Positions 37,013 to 45,617 are shown, numbered from the stretch's first letter. The stretch: 64,000 bases of DNA from Herbaspirillum rhizosphaerae (GCF_001189965.1 NZ_LFLU01000003.1:124001-188000), one strand, 5' to 3'. Notes: generated by a model not told the origin, from the letters alone. Numbers and translations: made by a program.

Positions 37013-37915
37013 TCAGAATAGACTTTCATTGACGTACACGACGTCGCCGGGCATGACAGGGTCCGTCAATTTTGCCTTGATTTCTTCCACGCCCTTGTCA
37101 GGCATTTCCCTATTGATATAAATGCGGCGCTGCGAAGCACGCTGGGTCATGCCGCCGCCGAGGGAGATGGCGCGCATCACGTTCATGTCCTGTTCCATCG
37201 GGTAGGAGCCGGGGCGATTGACTTCGCCATGGATATAGAAGAGTTTCTTCTTGTTGACGTAGACGACGTCGCCGCTGTTGAGCTCAACGTCGAGCGGGCT
37301 GCGCTCGGTGGCTTTGGTTTCACCCAGCAGGATGGGGATGCGGACGTCGCTCTCCGTACTGTTTGTACCGCTGTTGTCGGTCTTGCGGCGCAGCAGGGTG
37401 ACGGTCTGGTCGGCCTGGGTAGTGAGGCCGCCGGCAGTCGCCAGCAGCTCCAGCACGCTCAGGTGGCCGGGAATCGGATAGCGGCCGGGACGGCTGACTT
37501 CACCCAGCACGGACACCATCTGGCTGCGCAGCTGGACTACCTCGACCGACACTTCCGGATTGCGCAGGTATTGGCCCTTGCGCAGCGCATCGGCGACGCG
37601 CGCCGAAATTTCGCTGGTCGTCAGGCCGGTCACCTCAACGCCGCCGATCAGCGGCAGGGTCAATACGCCTTTGTCGTTGACGCCGACTTCTGCCGACAGG
37701 TCGGGCTGGCCGAACACGGTCACGCGCAACACATCGCCGGAACCGACGCGGGTATTGGTGACTGCGGAAGAGGGGAGCGCCAGTGTGGACAGCGTGCCGG
37801 GCGGAGCGGACATCACCTCGCCGGTTTTGGTCGGGTCCGTCGGCACCTGCGCCGATGCGGAGATGCCCAGCAGAAGAGTGGCAACAGCAAAAAGAGAAAG
37901 GACTATTCGGCGCAA
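37013..37915 (-). CDS. epsE: EpsE-type polysaccharide export protein (Wza-like)
   Basis: The 300-residue protein has a signal peptide (RRIVLSLFAVATLLLGISASA), a polysaccharide-export domain (VGSGDVLRVTVFGQPDLSAEVGVNDKGVLTLPLIG) and two SLBB blocks (VSVLGEVSRPGRYPIP; FYIHGEVNRPGSYPM). It would form the periplasmic and outer-membrane export channel. Start TTG 37915 is chosen because GGGAG lies six bases before it and the signal peptide follows directly; an in-frame ATG at 38023 would add a non-signal segment. It is the first gene of the minus-strand operon. Confidence 0.9.
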   Translation of the reverse strand: MRRIVLSLFAVATLLLGISASAQVPTDPTKTGEVMSAPPGTLSTLALPSSAVTNTRVGSGDVLRVTVFGQPDLSAEVGVNDKGVLTLPLIGGVEVTGLTTSEISARVADALRKGQYLRNPEVSVEVVQLRSQMVSVLGEVSRPGRYPIPGHLSVLELLATAGGLTTQADQTVTLLRRKTDNSGTNSTESDVRIPILLGETKATERSPLDVELNSGDVVYVNKKKLFYIHGEVNRPGSYPMEQDMNVMRAISLGGGMTQRASQRRIYINREMPDKGVEEIKAKLTDPVMPGDVVYVNESLF

Positions 37916-38398
37916 ACTTGACTCCCAGGACTGATTACAAAACGTTTTGCGATTTGCGTTGTGCGGGATGTTGGCGGAGCAACAAACGTGAATCAGTGAG
38001 GCAAAGTTTTGTAAATATGACAACTTAAATCGTGCATCTTAATCGAAAATGCGCACGTTTTGAAGTAATTCTAATGACACTACAAATCTTTACAGTTTGA
38101 GTCATCCTATCTGCAAATGTTTCCACTTGGGAAATTTACCTGTTTTTATTTATCTGCCGATGGATCCCAGCTATGCATGTTAGTTCGCCGAACTGCGCTG
38201 GGGGAAACGCTTAAGCATCGGCGATGCAGCCAGTTAATCATATAAATTGCACGATATCAATTCAATGTTGCACGAAGATTACGCTGCCTGCAGAGCGAGT
38301 CGGCCTGCGGTGGCGGCACAGGCGCAAAACCGGCCGCAAAAAAACGGTTTGAACGAATTCGTCTATCCTTGCCGGATTAATCGCTGCTCTTTATCGTC
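37916..38398. promoter_or_regulatory. Control region between epsE and the LLM monooxygenase gene
   Basis: This 483-base AT-rich gap must hold the exopolysaccharide operon promoter. Two small perfect palindromes stand out: CAAAACGTTTTG (37938-37949), close to the epsE start, and AGTTCG-C-CGAACT (38182-38194). GCATC-GGC-GATGC (38214-38226) could form a small hairpin. No clear sigma-70 or sigma-54 hexamer pair could be fixed. No protein gene was seen. Confidence 0.4.
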
Positions 38399-39445
38399 AT
38401 GTCCGTTTCTCCCAACAATTCAGTCAATTCTTCCTCCTCCTCGCTGCAGATCAGCGTTCTGGACCAGGCGCCGGTATCGGAGGGGATGTCGAGCGCGCAG
38501 GCGCTGAAAAACGCCGTCGACCTGGCAATGCTGGCCGATCGTCTCGGGTATTACCGTTATTGGGTGGCGGAACATCACGGCACTACGTCATTGGCCTGCG
38601 CCAGTCCCGAAGTGCTGATCGGCCCGATCGCGGCAGCGACCTCGCGCTTGCGGCTCGGTAGCGGCGGCGTGATGCTGCCGCATTACAGTCCATTGAAGGT
38701 GGCGGAGTCGTTCAGCATGCTCAGCGGGCTGTATCCGGGGCGCATCGATCTGGGGCTGGGACGGGCGCCGGGCAGCGATTCGCTGACGGCGTCGGCGCTG
38801 CAGCGCGACCGGCGCCAGCACCCGCAAGACGATTTCCCTGAGCAGCTCAACGAGTTGCTGGGTTATCTCTGGGACGAGTTGCCCGACGACCATCCGTTTG
38901 CGCGTCTGTCGGCCTTGCCCGGCAGTCCGGAGCTGATCCAGCCGTGGATGCTGGGTTCTTCCGCACAAAGCGGGATCTGGGCGGCGCAAATGGGTTTGCC
39001 TTATATGTTTGCGGACTTCATCCATGCGGCCGGCGAACCGGTGGCGGAACGTTACCGGCGCGACTTCACGCCATCGCCGCGCTGTCCGTCGCCGCGGCAG
39101 GGCGTGGCCTTGCAAGTCATCTGCGCCGACACCGATGAAGAGGCCCGCCTGCTGGCAACCAGCTACGGCATGCGCCTGATCCACATGCACAGCGGACGGC
39201 GTCTGGACAAGATCCCGTCGATAGACACCGCACTGAAGTTTTTTGAAGAATACAATTTGCCGCCGTCGACCCTGCCGTCCGGCCGACGCGCCGTGGTGGG
39301 TTCTCCAGTCAGGGTAAGAGAGCAGATTGAAACCCTGGCCGCCGCTTACGGCGCGGACGAGGTCATGATCGTGACCATCATCCATGAGCATGCGGCGCGC
39401 AAACGCTCGTATGAACTGGTCGCGCAGGAATTCGGGCTTTCCTGA
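38399..39445 (+). CDS. LLM-class flavin-dependent oxidoreductase
   Basis: The 348-residue protein is a luciferase-like monooxygenase of the YhbW/MsnO8 type: ISVLDQAPVSEG at the N-terminus, YRYWVAEHHGTTSLACASPEVLIG, LRLGSGGVMLPHYSPLKVAE and GRIDLGLGRAPGSD. It would use reduced FMN and oxygen; no substrate is indicated. It appears monocistronic and diverges from the exopolysaccharide operon. The neighbours give no functional clue. Confidence 0.92.
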   Translation: MSVSPNNSVNSSSSSLQISVLDQAPVSEGMSSAQALKNAVDLAMLADRLGYYRYWVAEHHGTTSLACASPEVLIGPIAAATSRLRLGSGGVMLPHYSPLKVAESFSMLSGLYPGRIDLGLGRAPGSDSLTASALQRDRRQHPQDDFPEQLNELLGYLWDELPDDHPFARLSALPGSPELIQPWMLGSSAQSGIWAAQMGLPYMFADFIHAAGEPVAERYRRDFTPSPRCPSPRQGVALQVICADTDEEARLLATSYGMRLIHMHSGRRLDKIPSIDTALKFFEEYNLPPSTLPSGRRAVVGSPVRVREQIETLAAAYGADEVMIVTIIHEHAARKRSYELVAQEFGLS

Positions 39446-39557
39446 GCGGATTTGACCCCGGATTTCGATCCTGCGAAGTGGGGCACGCAAATGCATCCAC
39501 TTTTATCAGACGAGTAAATTCCTTTTAAATCAAAAGGATAGTGAGAACTCCTCAACT

Positions 39558-39592
39558 TTATCCACAAAGTTATCCCCGGTTTTTGTGGGTAA
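39558..39592. other. DnaA-box-like cluster 1
   Basis: TTATCCACA (39558-39566) is an exact DnaA box and TGTGGGTAA (39584-39592) a one-mismatch box in the opposite orientation; TTATCCCC lies between them. The cluster occupies the gap between two convergent genes. Confidence 0.55.
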
Positions 39593-39642
39593 CTTTTGCC
39601 TGCGGATAAGTGCTCTCGGGTAAGTGTCTGTCCTGTCGCTCT

Positions 39643-40794
39643 TCAACCCTTGTCGCGACCCGACAGCCACAGCCGGGTCATTTGCTCTGCGCTGTCTTTG
39701 AGCAGCGCCGCAGCGTTGCCGATGGCGTCGCTCAGCGTCGCCGGGCCGAAGACGATGGAAAAACATCCCGAGAAACTGGTTTGCAATTGCGGCAACGCGC
39801 TGCGGTCGATGCCGCCCGACAACAGCGAGGTCTGAACGCCGGCCAGGCGTGCGCGTTGCGCCGCGATGAAGGGCGCTTTGCCATGCAGGGTCTGGACGTC
39901 GCTGCGGCCTTCGCCGGTGATCAGCCAGTCGGCGTTTTTCAGGGCGGCGTCCAGGCCGATATAGTCGGCCACGGTCTGGGCGCCGGACTGAAACTCCGCG
40001 CCCAGCATCAGCAGTGCATAGCCCAATCCGCCTGCTGCGCCTGCGCCGGGCGAGTTGGCCTCGCTGCGACCGCTGGCTTGTTCGAACAACGCAGCGAAAC
40101 GGCCCAGCAGGGCGTCCAGCGGCTTGACTTGGTCGGGCTTGACGCCTTTTTGCGGGCCGAAGACGGCAGTCGCGCCGTGCTCGCCGCAGAGCGGATTGTC
40201 GACGTCCGACATGGCGACGATGTGGATATCTTTCAGACGCGGATCAAGGCCGCTGACGTCGACGCGCGCCAGTTTGTCCAACTGCGACGGCACCGAATCG
40301 AGAGGCTTGCCGTCCGCATCCAGCAGTTTCAGGCCCAGTGCGACCAGCATGCCGATGCCGCCGTCATTGGTGCTGCTGCCGCCTAAGGCGATCAGGAAGC
40401 GCCGGGCGCCGCTGTCCAGCAGCGCCAGCAAGGCGTCGCCGATTCCGAGCGTGGAGCGGTCTTCGACGGCTACGGCGGTGCCGGTGGTATCGGTCAGACC
40501 GACGATTTCAGCTGATTCGATCACGGCGCTGCCATCGCTCAGGATGCCGCCGGCCGCTTCGCGCATGGCGCCGGCCGCGCCGCGCACCTGCAGGCGGCGG
40601 ACTTCGCCACCTGCATGGAGCAGGGCGTCCAAGGTGCCTTCACCGCCGTCGGCGATCGGGCACAGGCGGATTTCGGCGTGCGGCGCCGCTGCCAGCACGC
40701 CGGCGCCGATCGCCTGGGCGACTTGCTCGGCGCTCAGGGAGCCTTTGAATGAATCGGGGGCGATGACGACAACGGGGGCGGAAGCAGTAGTCAT
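39643..40794 (-). CDS. glxK: Glycerate kinase
   Basis: The 383-residue protein matches the GarK/GlxK glycerate 2-kinase family: VVIAPDSFKGSLSAEQVAQAI at the start, CPIADGGEGTLDALL, and LIALGGSSTNDGGIGML near residue 135. It phosphorylates D-glycerate in the glyoxylate/glycerate pathway. Length is normal. It is monocistronic, and tartronate or glyoxylate genes are not adjacent, so the physiological link is not shown here. Confidence 0.95.
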   Translation of the reverse strand: MTTASAPVVVIAPDSFKGSLSAEQVAQAIGAGVLAAAPHAEIRLCPIADGGEGTLDALLHAGGEVRRLQVRGAAGAMREAAGGILSDGSAVIESAEIVGLTDTTGTAVAVEDRSTLGIGDALLALLDSGARRFLIALGGSSTNDGGIGMLVALGLKLLDADGKPLDSVPSQLDKLARVDVSGLDPRLKDIHIVAMSDVDNPLCGEHGATAVFGPQKGVKPDQVKPLDALLGRFAALFEQASGRSEANSPGAGAAGGLGYALLMLGAEFQSGAQTVADYIGLDAALKNADWLITGEGRSDVQTLHGKAPFIAAQRARLAGVQTSLLSGGIDRSALPQLQTSFSGCFSIVFGPATLSDAIGNAAALLKDSAEQMTRLWLSGRDKG

Positions 40795-41057
40795 GGGTAC
40801 TTGTCGGTGGGTGAGGCGGGCAGCGATCCAAGCTCGGGCGTCAGGCGTTGCCCTGGCGCGGATCGGGTGTCTCCGGATGATGGAATGTTTTTATGGAGCG
40901 CTGATTATATAAGCATCCATGGCGCGGCACGATAGCCGCAGCGAATGGGCGCTATCAATGTATCGGTATCACGCGCAAGGTAACAAAAGGTAATTGCGCT
41001 GGAAAAGATGCCGGCGGACTCCCATCATGTAAAAAGAATAATTCCGGCAGCGAGGGC

Positions 41058-41240
41058 ATGATGAAACGTTTATTGTGGATCATTCCGGTATTGATGCTGG
41101 GCGGCTGCGTTGCCGTACCTTACGATCCTTATTACGCGTCGCCGGGCCCCGTCTATGTGGTGCCGTCGGCCAGCGTGTATTACGGTTACGGCGGCGGCTA
41201 TTGGGGCGGTTGGCGAGGCGGCGGTCGCTGGCGGCATTAA
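41058..41240 (+). CDS. Small glycine/tyrosine-rich lipoprotein
   Basis: The 60-residue protein starts with a lipoprotein signal (KRLLWIIPVLMLGGC, lipobox LGGC) followed by a short tail rich in Tyr, Gly and Pro (YDPYYASPGPVYVVPSASVY, then GGYWGGWRGGGRWRH). It should be lipid-anchored in the envelope. Such tails are common in small proteobacterial envelope lipoproteins of unknown function. The start is ATG 41058 or 41061. Confidence 0.75.
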   Translation: MMKRLLWIIPVLMLGGCVAVPYDPYYASPGPVYVVPSASVYYGYGGGYWGGWRGGGRWRH

Positions 41241-41437
41241 GAATAATCAGGCGCCGGGGCAAGGGACGGGGCATTCCTGGGTGCAATGCTGTTAGTCCGT
41301 ATAGGGCTGCAGGTTTGCATTCTTCAGCCCAAGCCAGTAGCATTGCGGATCATCGATCCAGAACCGATGCCCGATGCGCCTTGCATCGGGTATGAGGGGC
41401 GCTAAAAATTGGATGCTATCCGTTGTTGTTGCATGGT

Positions 41438-42259
41438 ATGACGATTTTTACGAAACGATCTCACTCAACCTCCAGAACGCGCACCCGCAACAGGACCATC
41501 GTCGGCGTCAGCCTGTCGATACTTGTTCACGTGTTGCTGTTCTTTGTTTTGCGGCCCAGCCTGCAAAAAATCAATGTACAGGCGAATTCCTCGCACGAGC
41601 CGCTTGAGGTGACGTTCGTCCGGAGTACGCCGCCGCCGTCAGCCGTCAAGCAGCCGGCGCCGCCGGAAAAAACGAAACCGGTCAAGAAAACTTCCCCGCA
41701 ACCGAAACAGGTCGCGCGCGCCAACCCCAGACCAAGTACGGCGCCGGCCCGTGAAGCGCCGCCGCCTTCACCGACCGCCATCACCCAGGCTCCTCCTGAA
41801 ATGGACATGTCCACGATGCTCAATGCTGCGCGCGAGCGCCGCCGGGCAGCCGAGGATTCCGCCGCCCGCGAGAACGCCGAGGCGCGCGCGGCAGAGCAGG
41901 GGCCGTCGGCCAACGAGATTGCGCGCGCCAACATTGCCTTCCAGGCGCGCAAGGCCAGCGGCGGCACGAACGGCGTGTTCGAGATCGTCAGCAAAGGTCC
42001 GCGTGTGGCGCAGTATATATTCCGGGGGTGGACCACCGATGTACGCAATAGCCAGCGCCAGACCATCACCGTGGACGCCGGTCCCAACGGCGACGTGGAA
42101 AAAGCCATCGTCGACAGCATGATCGCGCTGATCCGGAAATACTATTCCGGCGACTTCAACTGGGAGTCCTACAAGCTCGGCCGTGTCGTTTCTCTCTCAG
42201 CGCGTCCGGCTGATACTGCTGGTTTGCAGGCTTTCCTGCTGCGTGAATTTTTCGGATAG
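41438..42259 (+). CDS. TonB/TolA-like membrane-anchored protein with unassigned C-terminus
   Basis: The 273-residue protein has a basic N-terminus, a single membrane helix (IVGVSLSILVHVLLFFVLRP), a proline/lysine-rich stretch (about 55-130) and an alanine/arginine-rich coiled segment, as in TonB and TolA. The C-terminal 110 residues (GVFEIVSKGPRVAQYIFRGW to LREFFG) lack the TonB C-terminal motif and are not recognised. No ExbB/ExbD genes are nearby. ATG 41438 is chosen over an in-frame start at 41423, since the membrane anchor follows naturally; neither has a strong ribosome-binding site. Confidence 0.75.
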   Translation: MTIFTKRSHSTSRTRTRNRTIVGVSLSILVHVLLFFVLRPSLQKINVQANSSHEPLEVTFVRSTPPPSAVKQPAPPEKTKPVKKTSPQPKQVARANPRPSTAPAREAPPPSPTAITQAPPEMDMSTMLNAARERRRAAEDSAARENAEARAAEQGPSANEIARANIAFQARKASGGTNGVFEIVSKGPRVAQYIFRGWTTDVRNSQRQTITVDAGPNGDVEKAIVDSMIALIRKYYSGDFNWESYKLGRVVSLSARPADTAGLQAFLLREFFG

Positions 42260-42432
42260 CCTCATCACGCGCAATCCCTGCTTTCTTTTCTGTATGCCTG
42301 GTTCGGTCGCCTCATGCGTTGCATGCGGGTAAGACGCATGCCGCTTGCGTTTGAGAGTTTTCCTATATCAAGGCAGGAGGCAAGAATTCACAATGTTGAA
42401 CATTCGACGTTCAACCATACGTGAGTTCAAAC

Positions 42433-42759
42433 ATGAGCAGTTTTCTCTGGGTTTTTGCCGTTTTCTGCAGTGTCGTTTATCTGTTCAATCTCAATAAGTT
42501 CGCTTCTTCCTGTGCTGCCTGGCAGACGCCTGAGCAGCGTCAGCGCCAGTTCATCGTTGACGTATGCGACGGCAACCGGCGCCAGGCGGACCGCCTGATC
42601 AACGAGAAGGCTCAATCTCATCCCGATCTTGGCGTTTCACAAGTCTTGCAACTGGTCTATCACGACATGCTGGACCTGACGGCGGAAGAGCGGGCAGCTG
42701 CGCAGATATCCCTGCCGGGCTATGCGGTGAACATCGCGGTGAAGGGCCGTCCGGCCTGA
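42433..42759 (+). CDS. Small membrane-anchored protein of unknown function
   Basis: The 108-residue protein has an N-terminal hydrophobic helix (FLWVFAVFCSVVYLFNL) and a soluble, mostly helical tail (RQRQFIVDVCDGNRRQADRLINEKA). A GTG at 42421 could extend it by four residues. I do not recognise the family. It stands alone between the TonB-like gene and another small gene on the same strand. Confidence 0.6.
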   Translation: MSSFLWVFAVFCSVVYLFNLNKFASSCAAWQTPEQRQRQFIVDVCDGNRRQADRLINEKAQSHPDLGVSQVLQLVYHDMLDLTAEERAAAQISLPGYAVNIAVKGRPA

Positions 42760-42951
42760 TTGTTTGCCGGCGGTATTTTTCCTGAAATCTCCGGGTGGCT
42801 GATTTCAACATCAATTCAACTATTCCACACCCTTCAAAACATGTGAAAAAAACATGTTGAAAGCCTTGCATTCCTTTCTGGTAAAGGATTTGCGGCATCT
42901 ACACTTTTCTCCGGTTTGTGCTACTATGGACTTACTTGCCGTGAGGAAATC

Positions 42952-43224
42952 ATGAAAACTATCGATAAAAATGCCGAATTAACCGGTGAAGAATTGCGCT
43001 GGATGTATAGCGTCTTCAAGGGAGATTTCCGCATCATCCCGCGTCGCGTGGTGCAAAGTGTCATCAGCAAAGGTTTGGGCGTTCCCAATCTGGGAGGCGC
43101 TTTCAATCTGACCAATGCCGGCCGTAATGTATTTCGCCGTACAGCGCAGGAGCAGGCGGCGAATGACGACATGCACATCGTCAAGTCGCGCTATCGCCAT
43201 CGATCCAATTGGCGTCTGGGCTGA
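42952..43224 (+). CDS. Small soluble protein of unknown function
   Basis: ATG 42952, preceded by GAGGAAATC, opens a 90-residue frame (MKTIDKNAELTGEELRWMYS). The sequence is mixed helix and loop without membrane segment or cysteines. It is followed after 57 bases by a strong terminator, supporting a real transcription unit. The family is not recognised. Confidence 0.65.
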   Translation: MKTIDKNAELTGEELRWMYSVFKGDFRIIPRRVVQSVISKGLGVPNLGGAFNLTNAGRNVFRRTAQEQAANDDMHIVKSRYRHRSNWRLG

Positions 43225-43280
43225 CGACGCATCAGGTCTGATATTTCGTCAGAAATCGCGCGGGATTGTTGAATAGATCA

Positions 43281-43316
43281 AAAGCAGCATTCGATTGATT
43301 CGGATGCTGCTTTTTT
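43281..43316 (+). terminator. Rho-independent terminator
   Basis: AAAGCAGCAT pairs with ATGCTGCTTT, extended inward by TCG/CGG, with six T at 43311-43316. It ends the transcript of the 90-residue protein gene. Confidence 0.85.
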
Positions 43317-43353
43317 ATTGGGACCGGTTTTCTCCATGCATTTTCCGAAGCAC

Positions 43354-43510
43354 AATAAAAAAGTCCGGCACCAGGGGAATCGGTGCCGGACAAGCTCGTC
43401 ACTCCCCCGAAAAACTGGAAGGCAGAGTCGCGTTCTCTGCCGTGGACGTTGCGCGGCTGAAGAGGGAAAGGCATCAGCCGATGCATAACCGATGAGGATG
43501 CGAGTGACTT
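43354..43510 (-). ncRNA. Candidate structured small RNA with its own terminator
   Basis: Read on the minus strand, a closing stem GTCACTC/GAGTGAC (plus-strand 43502-43508 and 43398-43404; orientation of arms exchanged on the RNA) encloses two perfect hairpins: GCATC-GGCT-GATGC (43471-43484) and GGCAGAG/CTCTGCC (43421-43441). It is followed by a ten-pair terminator GTCCGGCACC/GGTGCCGGAC (43363-43391) with six T. No protein gene uses this terminator: the plus-strand neighbours point the other way and open frames here do not look coding. A promoter was not clearly identified. Confidence 0.55.
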
Positions 43511-43839
43511 GATCCCATTCTTGCAAATTGACGGCGTAAATAACATCGAAAAAATTCGAGATTTTTCAGGTATTTGTGTTTGACGGAATTCGCATCCGTA
43601 CTTTCGATTGGCAAATAATTTGAAATATTCTTCTTAAAATACTTTTAAGCAATTTTTGCCGATAGACGAACCTATCTGCGGCGACTGCAGAGAATTGCTC
43701 AAGTCGTCGCCATCATGGCGATAACGCCGCTTTTGCACTGTCGGGCACGGTTGCCGGCGTGCGTTCCTTTCCCTGGCGCCGTCAGCAGCATTTTCAGCCC
43801 GATGCTAGACTGATTCCTTCGTCCACCGAAGGAATCGTC

Positions 43840-44451
43840 ATGTCGAGTCGCTCCAGGTTGTTGTCCGTGTTCACATTCGCGTTGCTGGCCTTACCCTTGC
43901 TGTCGCAGGCGCAGAACGCCGCGCCAAGCCGGATCCGCGGGACGGTGGCCGCCGTCAGCGGCACCGACGTCGAAGTGCTGACGCGGGAAGGTAAAAACCT
44001 CAAGCTGCACCTGAGCGACGCCACGCGCTACGCCTCTGTCAAACCGCTGGACATGTCGGCGATCAAGCAAGGCAGTTTCATCGGCGCGGCCGGCAAGCCG
44101 GGCGTCAATGGCAGTATCCAGGCGCTGGAAGTGGTGGTGTTTCCTGAAGAAGCGCGCGGCAGCGGGGAAGGACATTACGACTGGGACCTGCTGCCGGGCA
44201 GCAGCATGACCAATGCGACGGTTTCCGCCGTTGTTTCGGGCAGCGCCGGGCGCGATCTGGATATGGTCTATCAAGGCAAGACCATCAAGATTTCCGTGCC
44301 TAAAGACGTGCCTGTCGTGACCATCGTTCCGGCCGCCTTGCAGGACGTCAAGCCGGGTCTGGCAGTGTTTGTCGTGGCAACACATGTCGGCGACGACTGG
44401 AGCGCGGCTCGTGTCGTCGTGGAAAAGGACGGCGTCAAGCCGCCGATGTAG
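43840..44451 (+). CDS. Secreted protein of unknown function (DUF5666-like)
   Basis: The 203-residue protein starts with a signal peptide (LLSVFTFALLALPLLSQA) and contains two similar beta-rich blocks (RIRGTVAAVSGTDVEVLTREGK; ATVSAVVSGSAGRDLDMVYQGK), resembling DUF5666-type periplasmic proteins. Function unknown. ATG 43840 has AAGGAA seven bases before it; the in-frame upstream start at 43759 would hide the signal peptide. The 280 bases upstream show only a small palindrome (43707-43721). Confidence 0.75.
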   Translation: MSSRSRLLSVFTFALLALPLLSQAQNAAPSRIRGTVAAVSGTDVEVLTREGKNLKLHLSDATRYASVKPLDMSAIKQGSFIGAAGKPGVNGSIQALEVVVFPEEARGSGEGHYDWDLLPGSSMTNATVSAVVSGSAGRDLDMVYQGKTIKISVPKDVPVVTIVPAALQDVKPGLAVFVVATHVGDDWSAARVVVEKDGVKPPM

Positions 44452-44487
44452 CTGGAGCCGAGGGAGGGGATGTGCGCCGACGTGCTC

Positions 44488-44514
44488 TCGCTTATGCCGG
44501 AATGGCATAAGCGA
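44488..44514. other. Perfect hairpin after the secreted-protein gene
   Basis: TCGCTTATGCC-GGAAT-GGCATAAGCGA has eleven perfect pairs and a five-base loop, 37 bases after the stop. No T-run follows on either strand, so it is either an atypical terminator or a processing/stability element. Confidence 0.55.
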
Positions 44515-44544
44515 ATGAGGTATTGATCGTTTTCCTGCGGGATT

Positions 44545-44638
44545 TTCTGCGATAAAGTGAAAACGTCTCCTCAATAAACCTCCTGGAAGATGTTTTTGAG
44601 ACTGAACCCGCCCTGCGACTGCTCGGCGGGTTTTTTTT
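44545..44638 (+). ncRNA. Candidate small RNA with CCTCC loop and strong terminator
   Basis: A stem GTCTC/GAGAC (44565-44569 with 44598-44602) encloses a loop containing CCTCC (44579-44583), complementary to ribosome-binding sites. It is followed three bases later by a terminator. There is no open frame of note in the interval. The 5' end is a guess; GATAAAG near 44551 could be a -10 element, in which case transcription starts near 44563. Confidence 0.4.
44605..44638 (+). terminator. Rho-independent terminator
   Basis: CCCGCC (44607-44612) pairs with GGCGGG (44625-44630), followed by eight T. It lies 155 bases after the nearest plus-strand stop, so it more likely ends a separate short transcript. 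Confidence 0.85.
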
Positions 44639-44726
44639 GACCGCTTTTCGGCCTGCGGGCGCTTATTAAATAATCAATCTGTTGCCGGACCAGCTACGGC
44701 AAGGCATTGACGGGTTCCCCCACAGC

Positions 44727-44761
44727 TTGTCCACAGATCTATTCACAGGCATTGTGGGTAA
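44727..44761. other. DnaA-box-like cluster 2
   Basis: TTGTCCACA (44727-44735), CTATTCACA (44739-44747) and, in the opposite orientation, TGTGGGTAA (44753-44761) lie within 35 bases, each one or two mismatches from TTATNCACA. Confidence 0.45.
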
Positions 44762-44894
44762 GTAGAGACAAAAGTTTTATTGCCGCCGGGCATTTCGGCC
44801 GATTCTCGTTGCCTGCGGCTGCGCGCGCGCTTACCATAGCGGCCCGGACATTCTGGCAAACTGTCTATCTGCCTGAATCAACACGGAGAATGCA

Positions 44895-45260
44895 ATGAGC
44901 GACGATCTGACCAAAGATGAATTTGACGCCCTCGGCCAAGTCAGCCGAAAAGAACACCGCGGCCGTCCGAGCGCTTGCGTCGCCCGCAACGCCAAACGCC
45001 TGACCGGCCTCAAATTCCTGGAATACAGCCGCGACGGCCAACTGGCATTGACGGAAAAGGGCAAGCAGACCTTGTTCATCTACCGCTGCATCGAAGCGCT
45101 GCGCGGGCTCAGCCTTGACCCGAACGCGCATATCGACGCCGATGTCGCGATTTTCCTCGGGCGCAAAGGACACATCGTCGAAAAAGAAGGCAGCAAGGAA
45201 TTTGAAATCACCCAGCGCGGCCGGGAATCGCTGGCGGACATCGACGCGCAGTCGCACTGA
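44895..45260 (+). CDS. Winged-helix-like small protein of unknown function
   Basis: The 121-residue soluble protein (MSDDLTKDEFDALGQVSRKE; ARNAKRLTGLKFLEYSRDGQLALTEKG) reads like a winged-helix DNA-binding fold, with a helix-turn-helix-like stretch followed by a beta wing, then a second repeat-like half ending FEITQRGRESLADID. GGAGA precedes ATG 44895. No partner gene is adjacent. The family is not recognised, and a regulator role is only inferred from predicted structure. Confidence 0.65.
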   Translation: MSDDLTKDEFDALGQVSRKEHRGRPSACVARNAKRLTGLKFLEYSRDGQLALTEKGKQTLFIYRCIEALRGLSLDPNAHIDADVAIFLGRKGHIVEKEGSKEFEITQRGRESLADIDAQSH

Positions 45261-45617
45261 TTTTCTTCACTCTCTTCATAATTTGTTCCGTTAAAGGCAT
45301 GCGCGGTGTCGCATGTCTTTGATTGATTCTGCAGTGACTCGGCTGTGACTCCGTAGCAGTCCTCACGCGCGGCACAATCGCCACGCCGATGTTCCGCGAT
45401 ACCGGCGCGCAGGCCTCCGGAAGCATCCCCTCTCTCCTCATCATCTCAAACGCATTTTCCATAGAGAAGAAGTGCCGCACAGACATAGGGAATTCCCCGA
45501 TAGATTACGCACGCTTGCGTGACTAAGATGATCTCCATGGAACGACGCTTTGCAAAGCCGGCAGCAGGCAACAGCCGGCAGCAAATCTGATCGCAAACTG
45601 AACTAACGGAGGTCATC
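45261..45617. other. Gap without a supported gene
   Basis: These 357 bases hold a small hairpin CATGCG-CGGTGT-CGCATG just after the preceding gene, a direct repeat of CCGGCAGC about 17 bases apart near 45560, and GGAGG before the next start. No convincing protein or RNA gene was seen. Confidence 0.4.

Noticed and set aside
37916-38398. Sigma-54 promoter upstream of epsE
   Set aside because: The best GG/GC pair (in GTGGAAACATTTGCAG on the minus strand) has eight instead of ten bases between the two elements.
43232-43546. 104-residue minus-strand open frame
   Set aside because: It runs through two terminators and the structured small-RNA candidate and has no protein-like features.
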